From the NCBI GenBank assembly GCA_019358945.1, contig JAHHIE010000025.1:25839-89838 (forward strand): a DNA stretch of 64,000 nucleotides, in the 5' to 3' direction. Position numbers and translations under genes: made by a program. The notes under the pieces are model-generated. The model worked only from the letters and a program-made list of their open reading frames with translations, did no database searches and had not been told where the DNA came from. This document shows positions 1 to 8,726 of the stretch, one piece after another; position 1 is the first letter of the stretch, and the number at the start of each line of letters is the position of its first letter. This DNA is from Stenomitos rutilans HA7619-LM2 (lineage in GTDB: Bacteria > Cyanobacteriota > Cyanobacteriia > Leptolyngbyales > Leptolyngbyaceae).

Positions 1-280
1 CCGCAGGCTCTTCTGCCCTTAAAAGCCAGCTCTTACCAGTAGCCTGCCCTACCGGACACAGATGGCGCACGTTCCAGTTAAGAGTAGGCGTTGGCAGGAG
101 CCATTTAAGGCCCTATTTTGAGCAGTTTCCCTTGTTTTCGCCTTTTTTTGCGGGATTTAGAGGCTTTCCACATTTTGCTACAAATAGTGAACCTTTAAAG
201 CATCCAAGGCTTTATGTCAGTCAATCAGGAGCCAGCTTGTTGTAGATCGTCGCTAGCTCACATGCTATTGATGGAACCTA
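1..280. other. Left-edge region without a recognised gene
   Basis: I see no recognisable coding sequence. One forward frame stays open from the window edge to about position 248, but its translation matches no family I know, so it could be the end of a gene cut by the window or a chance frame. No tRNA, repeat or convincing terminator is visible. Confidence 0.4.
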
Positions 281-547
281 TTAATACTCCGAGAAATCAA
301 AGGTATTGAACTCTGAAGCGGAAGCTTTTGTGGGTTTGACTGTCTCCCCCTCAATGGGTGTCGCATCGCGCAATTGATGAGCGCTTTGTTCCAGGGTGGT
401 AATTTCGACATCAAGCACGTCCAAGCGGGATTGGATGCGATCGCGCCGTTCTGCCAAGGTGGTTAACTCTTGCTGGAGGCGCGTCTTCTCGTTCACTAGC
501 TTGTAAATATCCAGATAAGCTGCTGCTTCCGTCTTCTGACGGGGCAT
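281..547 (-). CDS. Small coiled-coil protein of unknown function (88 aa)
   Basis: The start chosen is the internal ATG at 547 (protein begins MPRQKTEAAAYLDIYKL). The frame remains open upstream to 679, but that extension is low in charge and unlike a protein N-terminus. Residues about 5-60 form a charged helix with heptad spacing (LVNEKTRLQQEL, then RRDRIQSRLDVLDVEITTLEQ), typical of a coiled coil. The tail is acidic and Ser/Thr-rich. Small coiled-coil proteins of this type occur in cyanobacteria, some annotated near gas-vesicle genes, but no gas-vesicle gene is present here, so no function is assigned. It is divergent from the methylase gene that follows. Confidence 0.55.
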   Translation of the reverse strand: MPRQKTEAAAYLDIYKLVNEKTRLQQELTTLAERRDRIQSRLDVLDVEITTLEQSAHQLRDATPIEGETVKPTKASASEFNTFDFSEY

Positions 548-726
548 GGTGCTAATTTTAGGGCGGATTTGCGATTGGGATGGATGGGGTCGCATGAAAA
601 TTCCTGATATTGATAGGGTTAGAGTGCCCAATTCAACCGACAAATTGCTACCGCTTGAGCATCCGCTCGGATTGAGCAAGGTCAGCTATCGTAGTTGTCG
701 GTAAGGCGCTATCGTTAACAGAAGTA

Positions 727-1746
727 GTGGCCGTTTCGACGTTTGTCAAAGATGCTATGGAGCAACCTTCTAATCTTTTACTGAAACTGAGCCAGAAACT
801 CTTTGAAGACGCTGGCGATCGCGCACAGTTTATTGATGCATTACTACACCCGAAAGCGTTTAATCCTTGTATTCTTTGGTGCCAAGAAAAACCAAGCGAT
901 AGCCCATTTGAAACTGAACCACCTCTAATATGGCAGCCTGCTTTTGTGGAACGTTTGGCGATCGAGCTAAAGCCAGGTCAACATCCGCTGCACAGTCAGG
1001 GGGCTTTCTACTGCCTTGATTTTTCCTCTGTTTTTGCCGCTTCTACCTTACTAACGCTTACAAAACCTGTAGATTTAGTCATTGATGTTTGCGCGTCACC
1101 GGGCGGTAAAAGTATTTTTGCCTGGACTGCTTTAAAGCCAAAGCAACTGCTAGGCAATGAGGTCATTGGTAAGCGTACAGGTGCGTTGATTTCTAATCTG
1201 AAACGATGCCAAATTCATCCGGCGATCGTGCTTCGCTTGGATTCAGAAATTTTAGCGAAAGAGATTCCTCAAACGGCTCAAGTTGTCATTGTAGATGCAC
1301 CTTGTACGGGGCAATCGTTGCTAGCAAAAGGCGGAAAAGCGCCCGGTTGCTTTCATCCCATAACGATTAATAGTAATGCAAAGCGGCAAAAGCGCATTTT
1401 GGCAAACTCAGCCCAGCTTGTTGTCGCTAATGGCTACCTGGCCTATATGACATGTGCGTATTCTCTCGAAGAAAATGAGCAGGTTGCTGCGTGGTTTTTA
1501 AGGCAATTTCCGCAATTTCAAGCGGTAAAGGTACCTCATCTAAGTTTGTATCAATCACACCTGACGGACTTCCCTTGCTATCGTATGTTTCCGCAACAAG
1601 GATTGGGAGCAGGTGCGTTTACTGTGTTATTCCAAAACACTCAGGATGGGCATCGTCGAGAATTGCCTGAAACCTTTTTTACTCGTCCTGGGCTAACCGT
1701 TCTGCCTTTACCGGACAGAACGATCGCTACGCATTGTGAAGGGTGA
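727..1746 (+). CDS. RsmB/RsmF-type RNA (cytosine-5) methyltransferase
   Basis: A SAM-dependent m5C RNA methyltransferase of the NOL1/NOP2/Sun family. The SAM-binding motif DVCASPGGKS lies at residues 120-129, motif IV DAPCTG at 190-195 and motif VI TCAYS at 241-245; C242 would be the catalytic cysteine and C192 the release cysteine, as known for this family. At 339 aa it is shorter than classical RsmB (about 430-450) and has no NusB-like N-terminal domain and no obvious PUA domain, so the RNA target (rRNA or tRNA) cannot be given. The start is GTG; an ATG ten codons further in is an alternative. It converges on acnB with only 7 bp between the stop codons. Confidence 0.85.
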   Translation: MAVSTFVKDAMEQPSNLLLKLSQKLFEDAGDRAQFIDALLHPKAFNPCILWCQEKPSDSPFETEPPLIWQPAFVERLAIELKPGQHPLHSQGAFYCLDFSSVFAASTLLTLTKPVDLVIDVCASPGGKSIFAWTALKPKQLLGNEVIGKRTGALISNLKRCQIHPAIVLRLDSEILAKEIPQTAQVVIVDAPCTGQSLLAKGGKAPGCFHPITINSNAKRQKRILANSAQLVVANGYLAYMTCAYSLEENEQVAAWFLRQFPQFQAVKVPHLSLYQSHLTDFPCYRMFPQQGLGAGAFTVLFQNTQDGHRRELPETFFTRPGLTVLPLPDRTIATHCEG

Positions 1747-1753
1747 GCAAGGA

Positions 1754-4366
1754 CTATCGCGCAGTTACGATCGGCATACCCAGGATATCTTCAATCCGAG
1801 GCATTTCGTTGAGGGGGATGACGCGACCTTCATCTTCAAAATCAGGGATCTGGTCGAAGTTGAGGTAGCGATAAAGGTCAGCCGCGAAAGGATCGATCTT
1901 TTGGGTGACGATCGCCATATATTCCTCAACCGTGGGAATTTTGCCCAACAGCGCGCAAACCGCTGCCAGTTCTGCCGAGCCAAGATACACCTGAGCGCCC
2001 TTGCCCATGCGATTGTTGAAGTTGCGCGTAGAGGTTGAGAAGACCGTTGTACCGTCTGCCACTCGTGCCTGGTTGCCCATGCAGAGTGAGCATCCCGGCA
2101 TTTCGGTTCTGGCTCCGGCAGCGGCGAAGATGCCATACATGCCTTCTTCTCGCAGTTGTTTTTCGTCCATGCGGGTAGGCGGGCAAATCCAGAGGCGCAC
2201 TTTGACGGGACCTGCACCTTCGAGAATTTTGGCGGCGGCGCGATAGTGCCCAATGTTGGTCATGCAGGAGCCGATAAAGACTTCGTGGACGGGATCGCCT
2301 GCACATTCAGACATCAGCTTCACGTTATCGGGATCGTTAGGAGCAGCAACGATCGGCTCCGTCACCTGATCCAAATCCACCTCAATAATTTCGGCATAGT
2401 CCGCATCGGGGTCAGCAGACATGAGGCTTGGGTCAGCCAACCATTGCTCCATTTTGGCAACGCGACGCAGAATGGTGCGCGCATCGCCGTAGCCTCGTGC
2501 CACCATATTTTTCAGCAAAGCGACGTTCGATCGCAGGTACTCTGCCACCGTATCCGTACTCAGCTTGATGGTCGAACCCGCACAGGAGCGTTCTGCCGTT
2601 GCATCCGTCAGTTCAAACGCTTGCTCCAGCTTCAGATCGGGTAGCCCTTCCATCTCCATGATGCGACCGGAAAAGACGTTTTGCTTGTTCTCCTTAGAAA
2701 CCGTCAGTAGTCCCCGTTGCATGGCGGTATAAGGAATGGCATTCACAATATCGCGTAGGGTGACACCTGGTTGCAAGTTGCCTTTGAAGCGTACCAGCAC
2801 CGATTCGGGCATATCTAGCGGCATCGCACCGAGGGCGGCGGCAAAGGCAACCAGACCGGAACCTGCCGGAAAAGAGATTCCCAACGGAAAGCGAGTATGG
2901 GAATCGCCACCTGTGCCAACGGTGTCGGGCAGCAGCATCCGATTCAGCCACGAGTGGATAATACCGTCGCCGGGATGCAGCGCCACACCGCCGCGCTCAT
3001 GCATAAAGTCAGGCAGATCTTTGTGGGTTTTAATATCGACTGGTTTAGGATAGGCAGCGGTATGGCAGAAGCTTTGCATCACGAGATCGGCGCTAAAACC
3101 CAGGCAGGCAAGCTCTTTAAGTTCATCGCGGGTCATGGGCCCAGTCGTATCTTGCGATCCAACGGTCGTCATTAAGGGTTCGCAGGAGGTGCCAGGACGC
3201 ACACCGGGAAGTCCACACGCCTTGCCGACCATTTTTTGGGCCAATGTGAAGCCTTTGCCTGTATCGACTGGCTGATGTGGACGGCGGAACAACGGGCTAC
3301 AGTCTAGACCCATATCGGCGCGAATTTTATCCGTTAGCGTGCGACCAATTAAGAGTGGTATGCGTCCGCCTGCCCGTACTTCATCCAGGATGGTGTCGGG
3401 CTTGAGGGTGAAGGTGGAAAGCACTTCGCCCGCTTCGTTGGTGATTTCGCCTTTGTAGGGATAGATCGTAATCACATCGCCCGTTTCAAGTCTGGTGACA
3501 TCGCACTCGATCGGCAACGCTCCCGAATCTTCCGCCGTATTGAAGAAGATTGGCGCAATCTTGCCGCCCAGGATATAGCCACCCGTGCGCTTGTTCGGCA
3601 CGAAGGGAATGTCGTCGCCAATGTGCCACAGCACGGAGTTGATGGCGGATTTCCGAGAAGAACCTGTCCCAACGACATCGCCCACATAGGCAACGGGATG
3701 TCCTTTCTGTTTGAGGGTGGCGATTGTCTCCAAACTTCCTGGCTGGCGCGTCTCTAACATCACCTGAGCGTGAAGAGGAATATCCGGTCGTGTGGTCGCG
3801 TGGGGCGCTGGCGAAAGATCGTCCGTGTTGGTTTCTCCGGGCACTTTGAACACCGTTACCGTAATCGCAGCGGCTAGCTCCAGGCGGCTCGTGAACCAGT
3901 CGGCGTTTGCCCAGGATTCAAGTACCTGCTGGGCATAGGGATTGCCACTTGCCGCAAGTTCCTGCACGTCATGGTAGGCATCATAAACCAGCAAAATTTT
4001 GCTCAACGCTTTGGCGGCTGTGGCTGGAATATCAGCATCGGAAACTTGCAGCAACTCGATCAATGAATGAACGTTGTAGCCGCCCATCATGGTACCCAGG
4101 AGTTCAACCGCAGCTTGAGGCGACACCAGGGGACTGGTCGTTTCGCCTTTGGCGATCGCGGTTAAAAAGCCAGCCTTTACATAGGCGGCTTGATCAACAC
4201 CGGGCGGCACCCGATCGCGCAAGAGCGTGAGCAAGAATTCTGCTTCTCCGACAGGTGGCTGCTTCAGTAGCTCGCCCAGTTCAGACATTTGTGCTGCACT
4301 CAACGGCAAGGGCGGTACCCCTTGAGCCGCACGATCGACCACATGTTGACGGTAGGATTCAAGCAT
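1754..4366 (-). CDS. acnB: Aconitate hydratase B (aconitase 2 / 2-methylisocitrate dehydratase)
   Basis: Converts citrate to isocitrate through cis-aconitate with a [4Fe-4S] cluster, in the cytoplasmic TCA pathway. The 870-aa length is normal for AcnB. The N-terminal HEAT-like domain (about 1-160) precedes the swivel domain, which is the AcnB-type order. Cluster cysteines fall in EVFIGSCMTNIGHYRAA and EMPGCSLCMGNQARVADG near the C-terminus. GDSHTRFPLG and GSGLVAFAAALGA are core aconitase blocks. AcnB rather than AcnA is the usual cyanobacterial enzyme. The ATG at 4366 fits the family N-terminus (MLESYRQHV). It is transcribed alone, convergent with the methylase. Confidence 0.97.
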   Translation of the reverse strand: MLESYRQHVVDRAAQGVPPLPLSAAQMSELGELLKQPPVGEAEFLLTLLRDRVPPGVDQAAYVKAGFLTAIAKGETTSPLVSPQAAVELLGTMMGGYNVHSLIELLQVSDADIPATAAKALSKILLVYDAYHDVQELAASGNPYAQQVLESWANADWFTSRLELAAAITVTVFKVPGETNTDDLSPAPHATTRPDIPLHAQVMLETRQPGSLETIATLKQKGHPVAYVGDVVGTGSSRKSAINSVLWHIGDDIPFVPNKRTGGYILGGKIAPIFFNTAEDSGALPIECDVTRLETGDVITIYPYKGEITNEAGEVLSTFTLKPDTILDEVRAGGRIPLLIGRTLTDKIRADMGLDCSPLFRRPHQPVDTGKGFTLAQKMVGKACGLPGVRPGTSCEPLMTTVGSQDTTGPMTRDELKELACLGFSADLVMQSFCHTAAYPKPVDIKTHKDLPDFMHERGGVALHPGDGIIHSWLNRMLLPDTVGTGGDSHTRFPLGISFPAGSGLVAFAAALGAMPLDMPESVLVRFKGNLQPGVTLRDIVNAIPYTAMQRGLLTVSKENKQNVFSGRIMEMEGLPDLKLEQAFELTDATAERSCAGSTIKLSTDTVAEYLRSNVALLKNMVARGYGDARTILRRVAKMEQWLADPSLMSADPDADYAEIIEVDLDQVTEPIVAAPNDPDNVKLMSECAGDPVHEVFIGSCMTNIGHYRAAAKILEGAGPVKVRLWICPPTRMDEKQLREEGMYGIFAAAGARTEMPGCSLCMGNQARVADGTTVFSTSTRNFNNRMGKGAQVYLGSAELAAVCALLGKIPTVEEYMAIVTQKIDPFAADLYRYLNFDQIPDFEDEGRVIPLNEMPRIEDILGMPIVTAR

Positions 4367-4630
4367 CGTTAGAGTCTCTACAGAGCGATAAAGGAATGTG
4401 TAAGGGCAGAGAAATTAAGAGTACAGATCGTCGATCGCTAAGATTACTTTCACCGCGCCACCTTTGCGGTGGGGATTGATACGTACTGCATAAAGAAGTG
4501 TACAAGACAGCGGCTGATCGATCTCAGCGGTTGTGCTTGGCAAGCACTTGATAGAGTCTGTATCTCCAGTATGTCTTGCGAACGGTCTGACTTGTGAACA
4601 ACGATGATGTGGGGCGATCGAGGAAAAATG

Positions 4631-5065
4631 ATGAATGATACAAACTATTGGGTTGGCGTTGCATCTCGCAATCACGTTGTCCAGGGCGCAACATCAGGCA
4701 TGTTTGGGATTGGTCACGGCAAGCGGCAACCCCTTGAGCAGATCGTTCCGGGCGACAAAATTGTGTTTTATGCGCCGAAAATTGACCATACCAAAACAGA
4801 TAAAGCCAATGTCTTTCAGAAATTCAAAGGGTTTGGCACCGTGCTGGATGAACCGATTTTTACGATAGACATCGCTGGTACGTGTGCGTTTCGGCGCAAA
4901 ATTCAATTTGAAGGCATTGAGCAGGAAGCTTCTATTCAACCATTGATTGAGGAGCTTGACTTCATTTCTAATAAGACACGATGGGGGTTTCCCTTTCTAC
5001 GCGGCTATATAGCCATCAGCAAAAAAGATTGGGATTGCATTATGCAGCACTTAACTGCCGCCTGA
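4631..5065 (+). CDS. EVE domain protein (UPF0310 type)
   Basis: A 144-aa single-domain EVE protein. EVE folds are related to PUA/YTH domains and in known cases bind modified bases in RNA or DNA. Visible family features are NYWVGVASRNHV at the N-terminus, GDKIVFYAPK around residue 45, and FPFLRGYIAISKKDW near the C-terminus. GAGGA lies 6 bp upstream of the ATG at 4631, which decides that start; the ATG three bases earlier and the longer ORF from 4604 are less well placed. Neighbours give no clue to the target. EVE proteins sometimes accompany restriction or defence genes, but none is seen here. Confidence 0.85.
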   Translation: MNDTNYWVGVASRNHVVQGATSGMFGIGHGKRQPLEQIVPGDKIVFYAPKIDHTKTDKANVFQKFKGFGTVLDEPIFTIDIAGTCAFRRKIQFEGIEQEASIQPLIEELDFISNKTRWGFPFLRGYIAISKKDWDCIMQHLTAA

Positions 5066-5088
5066 CGAGCTGAACCCTTCTAGAATTT

Positions 5089-5167
5089 ACGCAAACCTCC
5101 GGAGATTTTCACCAAGCATCAGGCATCGTCACCAAGCGTCGTCGCTTAAACCTCCGAGGTTTTGGTC
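5089..5167 (+). repeat. Dispersed ~80 bp element with AAACCTC/GAGGTTT palindromes, copy 1
   Basis: The element runs from ACGCAAACCTC to CCTCCGAGGTTTTGGTC and contains two short palindromes. The second is a 7-bp stem AAACCTC/GAGGTTT around a single C. A second copy lies in the opposite orientation at 41139-41214, with the same ends and the shared internal core CGTCGTCGCTTAA (CGTTGCTTAA in the other copy). It sits downstream of the EVE gene, where it could also act as a transcription end. Confidence 0.7.
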
Positions 5168-5205
5168 AAGAGGCGTCAGTCCTACCTGTAAAAGTGTCAC
5201 TGGCT

Positions 5206-6198
5206 CTACTGATGCGATCGCGACCCACTAACTGTTCCGAAGCGCAGGCCCATCTCCTGTAGCCATTTACGATAGGCAATTAAGGTGCGATCGCTATTGA
5301 GCAGCAAATCCGTCTGACCACCCAGTGGCAGCAGAGCGGGACGTTGTGCTTGAATGATGGGAATGTCCTGGTTCAGAATTTTTTCTTGCCACGCAATCAG
5401 TTCGTCCGCAGGCGTTTCGTGATCATAATTCAGCGCCATCCACATCCAGAGCGTGCTGCTCAAAGCGGCATGGGGTGTGACACAGAAGAGAATGGAAAAG
5501 CGGGTGCCTTCGGATTCTTTGGCTAAATAAGCGGTGAACGGACGGAGCGCACGGTAGGTATAGGCAACCACCCCACCCTGACCCGTACCATAGGGGTTGG
5601 GTTGATAGACGCTCACTCCTTTAGAAAGTACACCGTCTGGCTCGATCGTCGTCCCATAATCCTCAATTTCAGGATAGGCCGCGTCGCCCAAAATACCCTC
5701 ATGGATAAAGGGAAAGTGCGCCACATCGAGAAAGTTTTCGATCGCCCTTAGCCCACACAGTTCAAACGCCCCGTAAGGCCCGCACAGCAGCTTGCGATAG
5801 GTCGGATCATCCCATTCGGGAAAGGGTGGAATGTCGTGTGTGGGTTCACCGATCGCGACCCAAATCAAGTTGTAGCGCTCTTCTACACGATACGTTTGCA
5901 CCTGAGCGCGTTTGGGGATGGTTTGCTCAGGATGCGCTGGGATGTGGACACATTGCCCCTCGCTGTTATACTTCCAGCCGTGATAGGGACAGACTAAGGT
6001 GGCACCATCTACAGCACCACAGGAAAGCCGCGTCCCGCGATGGGCGCACACATCCTGACAGGCGTAAACTTGACCGCCAGTGCGCCAGAGTACCAACTCT
6101 TCTTCTAATAGACGAACGGGCAGCAAGGAGCCTTCTGGCACATCCTCCGATCGAGCCACTGGATGCCAATCATTCAGAACCACTGGATCATCAACCAT
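5206..6198 (-). CDS. Rieske-type non-heme iron oxygenase
   Basis: The Rieske [2Fe-2S] site is complete: C51-x-H53 (CAHRG) and C70-x2-H73 (CPYHGW). The catalytic domain has the mononuclear iron signature N155-x2-D158-x2-H161-x4-H166 (NFLDVAHFPFIH). This is the layout of the alpha subunit of ring-hydroxylating or O-demethylating oxygenases (vanillate demethylase / pheophorbide oxygenase-like). At 330 aa it is a single-polypeptide oxygenase that needs an external reductase; none is nearby. It is the downstream partner of guaD on the same strand with only 14 bp between them, so the two are very likely co-transcribed. That suggests a purine-related or other N-heterocyclic substrate, which is inference only. 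Confidence 0.85.
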   Translation of the reverse strand: MVDDPVVLNDWHPVARSEDVPEGSLLPVRLLEEELVLWRTGGQVYACQDVCAHRGTRLSCGAVDGATLVCPYHGWKYNSEGQCVHIPAHPEQTIPKRAQVQTYRVEERYNLIWVAIGEPTHDIPPFPEWDDPTYRKLLCGPYGAFELCGLRAIENFLDVAHFPFIHEGILGDAAYPEIEDYGTTIEPDGVLSKGVSVYQPNPYGTGQGGVVAYTYRALRPFTAYLAKESEGTRFSILFCVTPHAALSSTLWMWMALNYDHETPADELIAWQEKILNQDIPIIQAQRPALLPLGGQTDLLLNSDRTLIAYRKWLQEMGLRFGTVSGSRSHQ

Positions 6199-6212
6199 CT
6201 TGCGTTCCTCTG

Positions 6213-7556
6213 CTAAGCGCCACCCATCTGCTTATATACCTTATTCTCATACGCCAGCTCACCCATGATGTACGTGGCGTGAATCGCACGATCGTCTCCC
6301 ATCATCATCGTGGCAAAGGCTTGGTCAGCCAGTTCTGCCACTGAGGGTGCGATCGCGGTGGGATTGCGCCGTGCCATGAGTGGGGTCGCTTTGGGATCGA
6401 TCACAATAAAATCAGCTTCCTTCCCTGGCTCAAAATTGCCCAGTGTGTTCTCTAACGATAGCGCTCTGGCACCTCCCAACGTAGCGAGAAATAATGCTTG
6501 GAAAGCGGAGAGATTTTCCCCCCGCAATTGCGTCACTTTATAAGCCTCACTCGCAGTTTGTAACATTGAAAAACTCGTCCCGCCGCCAACATCCGTACCC
6601 AAGCCGACTTTCACGGGCGCTTCTACAGACTTTGCTTTTTTCAAGTTAAAGAGTCCGCTTCCCAAAAACAGGTTCGAGGTGGGGCAAAAGGCGATCGCCG
6701 AGTGTGCCTCCGACAACCGCTGAAACTCCGCATCGGTCAACTGCACGCCATGAGCAAACACAGATTTATCACCGACTAGCCCTGCGCGATCGTAGACATC
6801 TAAATAGCCCTTACTTTCAGGAAATAACTCTGCGACTAGCCTGACTTCATTCACGTTTTCTGATAAGTGTGTGTGCATGTAAACATCTGGAAACTCAGCC
6901 AGTAGCTTTCCTGCCAGTCTCAGTTGTTCATCGCTGGATGTCACCGCAAACCGGGGCGTGATGGCATACAAGAGGCGATCGTGCTTGTGCCATTTCTCAA
7001 TGAGTTGTTTGCTCGCTGTATAAGCTGTTTCAGGCGTATCCGTCAAAAAGTCTGGCGCACGACGATCCATCAGCACTTTGCCTGCAATCATGCGGAGATG
7101 GCGACGGCTCGCTTCTTCAAAAAACGCATCCACCGATTGCGGATAAACCGTCGTAAACACCAACGCCGTTGTCGTTCCATGCTTCAACAACTCATCCAAA
7201 AAAAATGACGCAATTTCCTGAGCGTAGGCTTTGTCCTTAAACTTACCCTCCGTTGGAAACGTATACTTGCTCAACCATTCCAGCAGTTGCGCTCCATACG
7301 CTGCAATCATCTCCGTCTGTGGAAAGTGAATGTGCGTGTCAATAAACCCCGGCATAATAAGTCGATCGGGATAAGCCGTAATGGAAAGACCCGCACAGCG
7401 TTCCCGGAGGCTTTCGTAAGCTCCTAATGTTTTAACGTTGCCATCTTCTAAAATCAGCAAACCGTCGGGCAGATAACGGACGCTATCTGCCTCTGAGGCA
7501 TAGAATGGATCATCCACAAAATCGAGAAACGCACCACGAAACGCCTTTAAAGTCAC
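6213..7556 (-). CDS. guaD: Guanine deaminase
   Basis: An amidohydrolase-superfamily enzyme that hydrolyses guanine to xanthine and ammonia. The metal-binding motif THIHFPQTE (H75, H77) is followed by EWLSKYTFPTE, a guanine-deaminase signature. Further metal or catalytic sites are MHTHLSEN, FAHGVQLTD and GLGTDVGGG. The 447-aa length is normal. The start is GTG at 7556 (MTLKAFRG). The Rieske oxygenase gene follows 14 bp downstream, and a divergent gene for 5-hydroxyisourate hydrolase begins about 225 bp upstream, so two purine-catabolic functions flank one short intergenic region. Confidence 0.95.
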   Translation of the reverse strand: MTLKAFRGAFLDFVDDPFYASEADSVRYLPDGLLILEDGNVKTLGAYESLRERCAGLSITAYPDRLIMPGFIDTHIHFPQTEMIAAYGAQLLEWLSKYTFPTEGKFKDKAYAQEIASFFLDELLKHGTTTALVFTTVYPQSVDAFFEEASRRHLRMIAGKVLMDRRAPDFLTDTPETAYTASKQLIEKWHKHDRLLYAITPRFAVTSSDEQLRLAGKLLAEFPDVYMHTHLSENVNEVRLVAELFPESKGYLDVYDRAGLVGDKSVFAHGVQLTDAEFQRLSEAHSAIAFCPTSNLFLGSGLFNLKKAKSVEAPVKVGLGTDVGGGTSFSMLQTASEAYKVTQLRGENLSAFQALFLATLGGARALSLENTLGNFEPGKEADFIVIDPKATPLMARRNPTAIAPSVAELADQAFATMMMGDDRAIHATYIMGELAYENKVYKQMGGA

Positions 7557-7672
7557 GCTATCAGTCCAAAAGAGTAAGTAAAGGATTGATCAAGGAGATT
7601 TGTCTCATGAAATCATACCCTTCCAGCAAGCGCGTATCTAAAGTGACAAAAGCGAGGGCAGAAAGGGAGAGA

Positions 7673-7693
7673 GTCGGGAGTCGGGAGTCGGGC
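7673..7693. repeat. Heptanucleotide tandem repeat (GTCGGGA)
   Basis: Three tandem copies of GTCGGGA/C lie in the guaD-HIU hydrolase intergenic region. Degenerate relatives follow (CTGACTCCTGATCCCTCC). This is one of many period-7 tracts in the window. Confidence 0.8.
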
Positions 7694-7781
7694 GAAAAAT
7701 ACAAAGGCTGAATTCTGACTCCTGATCCCTCCCCCCTATCCCTTCCCCCCCAATCTCAACTCTCTTCACCCCTTACTTTCT

Positions 7782-8141
7782 ATGTCTGGCAAACTGACAA
7801 CACATGTTCTTGATACGGCTCAGGGTTGTCCGGCGGCTGGTTTGGCGATCGCGCTCTGGTTGATCGCGCCAGCTGGCGAAAAAACGCTGTTGAAAACGGT
7901 ACTCACGAATGCGGATGGACGCACTGATAGCCCGCTATTAGCGGATGGAGCATTGCAGGTGGGGGTGTATGAACTGATTTTTAGTGCTGGTGCGTACTTT
8001 GCCCAACACCTTCAGGACTTGCCCAATCCACCTTTTTTGCATGAGATTCCCATTCAATTTGGTATTGCCGATCCCAATGCTCACTATCACGTGCCGTTGC
8101 TGGCTTCACCCTGGTCGTACAGCACGTATCGGGGGAGTTAG
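7782..8141 (+). CDS. 5-hydroxyisourate hydrolase
   Basis: A transthyretin-like enzyme (HIUase, PucM/UraH/HiuH) that hydrolyses 5-hydroxyisourate to OHCU in urate breakdown. The family marks are KLTTHVLDTAQGCPA at the N-terminus (His8 of THVLD is a catalytic residue in this family) and the C-terminal tetrapeptide YRGS. The 119-aa length fits. It is divergent from guaD. The preceding enzyme (urate oxidase) and the following one (OHCU decarboxylase) are not in the window. Confidence 0.95.
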   Translation: MSGKLTTHVLDTAQGCPAAGLAIALWLIAPAGEKTLLKTVLTNADGRTDSPLLADGALQVGVYELIFSAGAYFAQHLQDLPNPPFLHEIPIQFGIADPNAHYHVPLLASPWSYSTYRGS

Positions 8142-8150
8142 GGGTAAGTT

Positions 8151-8726
8151 TCACCAAAGCGATCGCAGATTGAGCACCAATCGAGGCAAAACAGCTTCAT
8201 CTGACAAAGTTACTGGAGCCTCCAGGCTTTCTAATGGTTGATTGGGACGATAGATTTCAACAGTGCGATGTTTGCGGTTCAGCAACCAGCCAAGCGTTAC
8301 GCCGTTTTCCATATACTCTCGCATCTTCGCCTGTGCATCGCTAAGGTCATCACTAGGAGACATCAGTTCCAAGACGAAATCGGGCGAGATCGGTGGAAAT
8401 TTTTGCTTTTGTTCTGGAGTCAGTGCATCCCATCGGTCTTGTTTGATCCAGGCCACATCGGGCGATCGAAGCGCTTGATGTGGCAACCTAAAACACGTTG
8501 AAGAATCGAAGACAATCCCAAGTTTCGCGTGTCGATTCCAGATGACAAAGTCTGCATTTAATTCCGAGTTGTAGCTGCCTGTTTCGCCGCCTGTTGGTGC
8601 CACGATCACTAATTCTCCTCGCGTGGTGCGTTCAAATTTGACATCAGGATTGGCTCGACAAAGTTGTGCAAAATGCTCGTCGGTCATTTGCACGATCGCG
8701 TTGAAGTTGATGGTGAACGCAGTCAT
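8151..8726 (-). CDS. Uma2 family (PD-(D/E)XK-like) protein
   Basis: A 191-aa member of the large cyanobacterial Uma2 family, which has a restriction-endonuclease-like fold of uncertain function. Typical blocks are [39 protein letters not shown] and [15 protein letters not shown]. The acidic and basic residues in SPDVAW and VLEL are where the nuclease active site maps in relatives. Its ATG overlaps the mnmG stop by 4 bp (ATGA), so it is translationally coupled downstream of mnmG. Confidence 0.9.
   Translation of the reverse strand: MTAFTINFNAIVQMTDEHFAQLCRANPDVKFERTTRGELVIVAPTGGETGSYNSELNADFVIWNRHAKLGIVFDSSTCFRLPHQALRSPDVAWIKQDRWDALTPEQKQKFPPISPDFVLELMSPSDDLSDAQAKMREYMENGVTLGWLLNRKHRTVEIYRPNQPLESLEAPVTLSDEAVLPRLVLNLRSLW

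Noticed and set aside
1..248. Open forward frame at the left edge considered as a truncated gene.
   Set aside because: Translation shows no known family and is Pro/Phe/Ser-rich without clear coding character.
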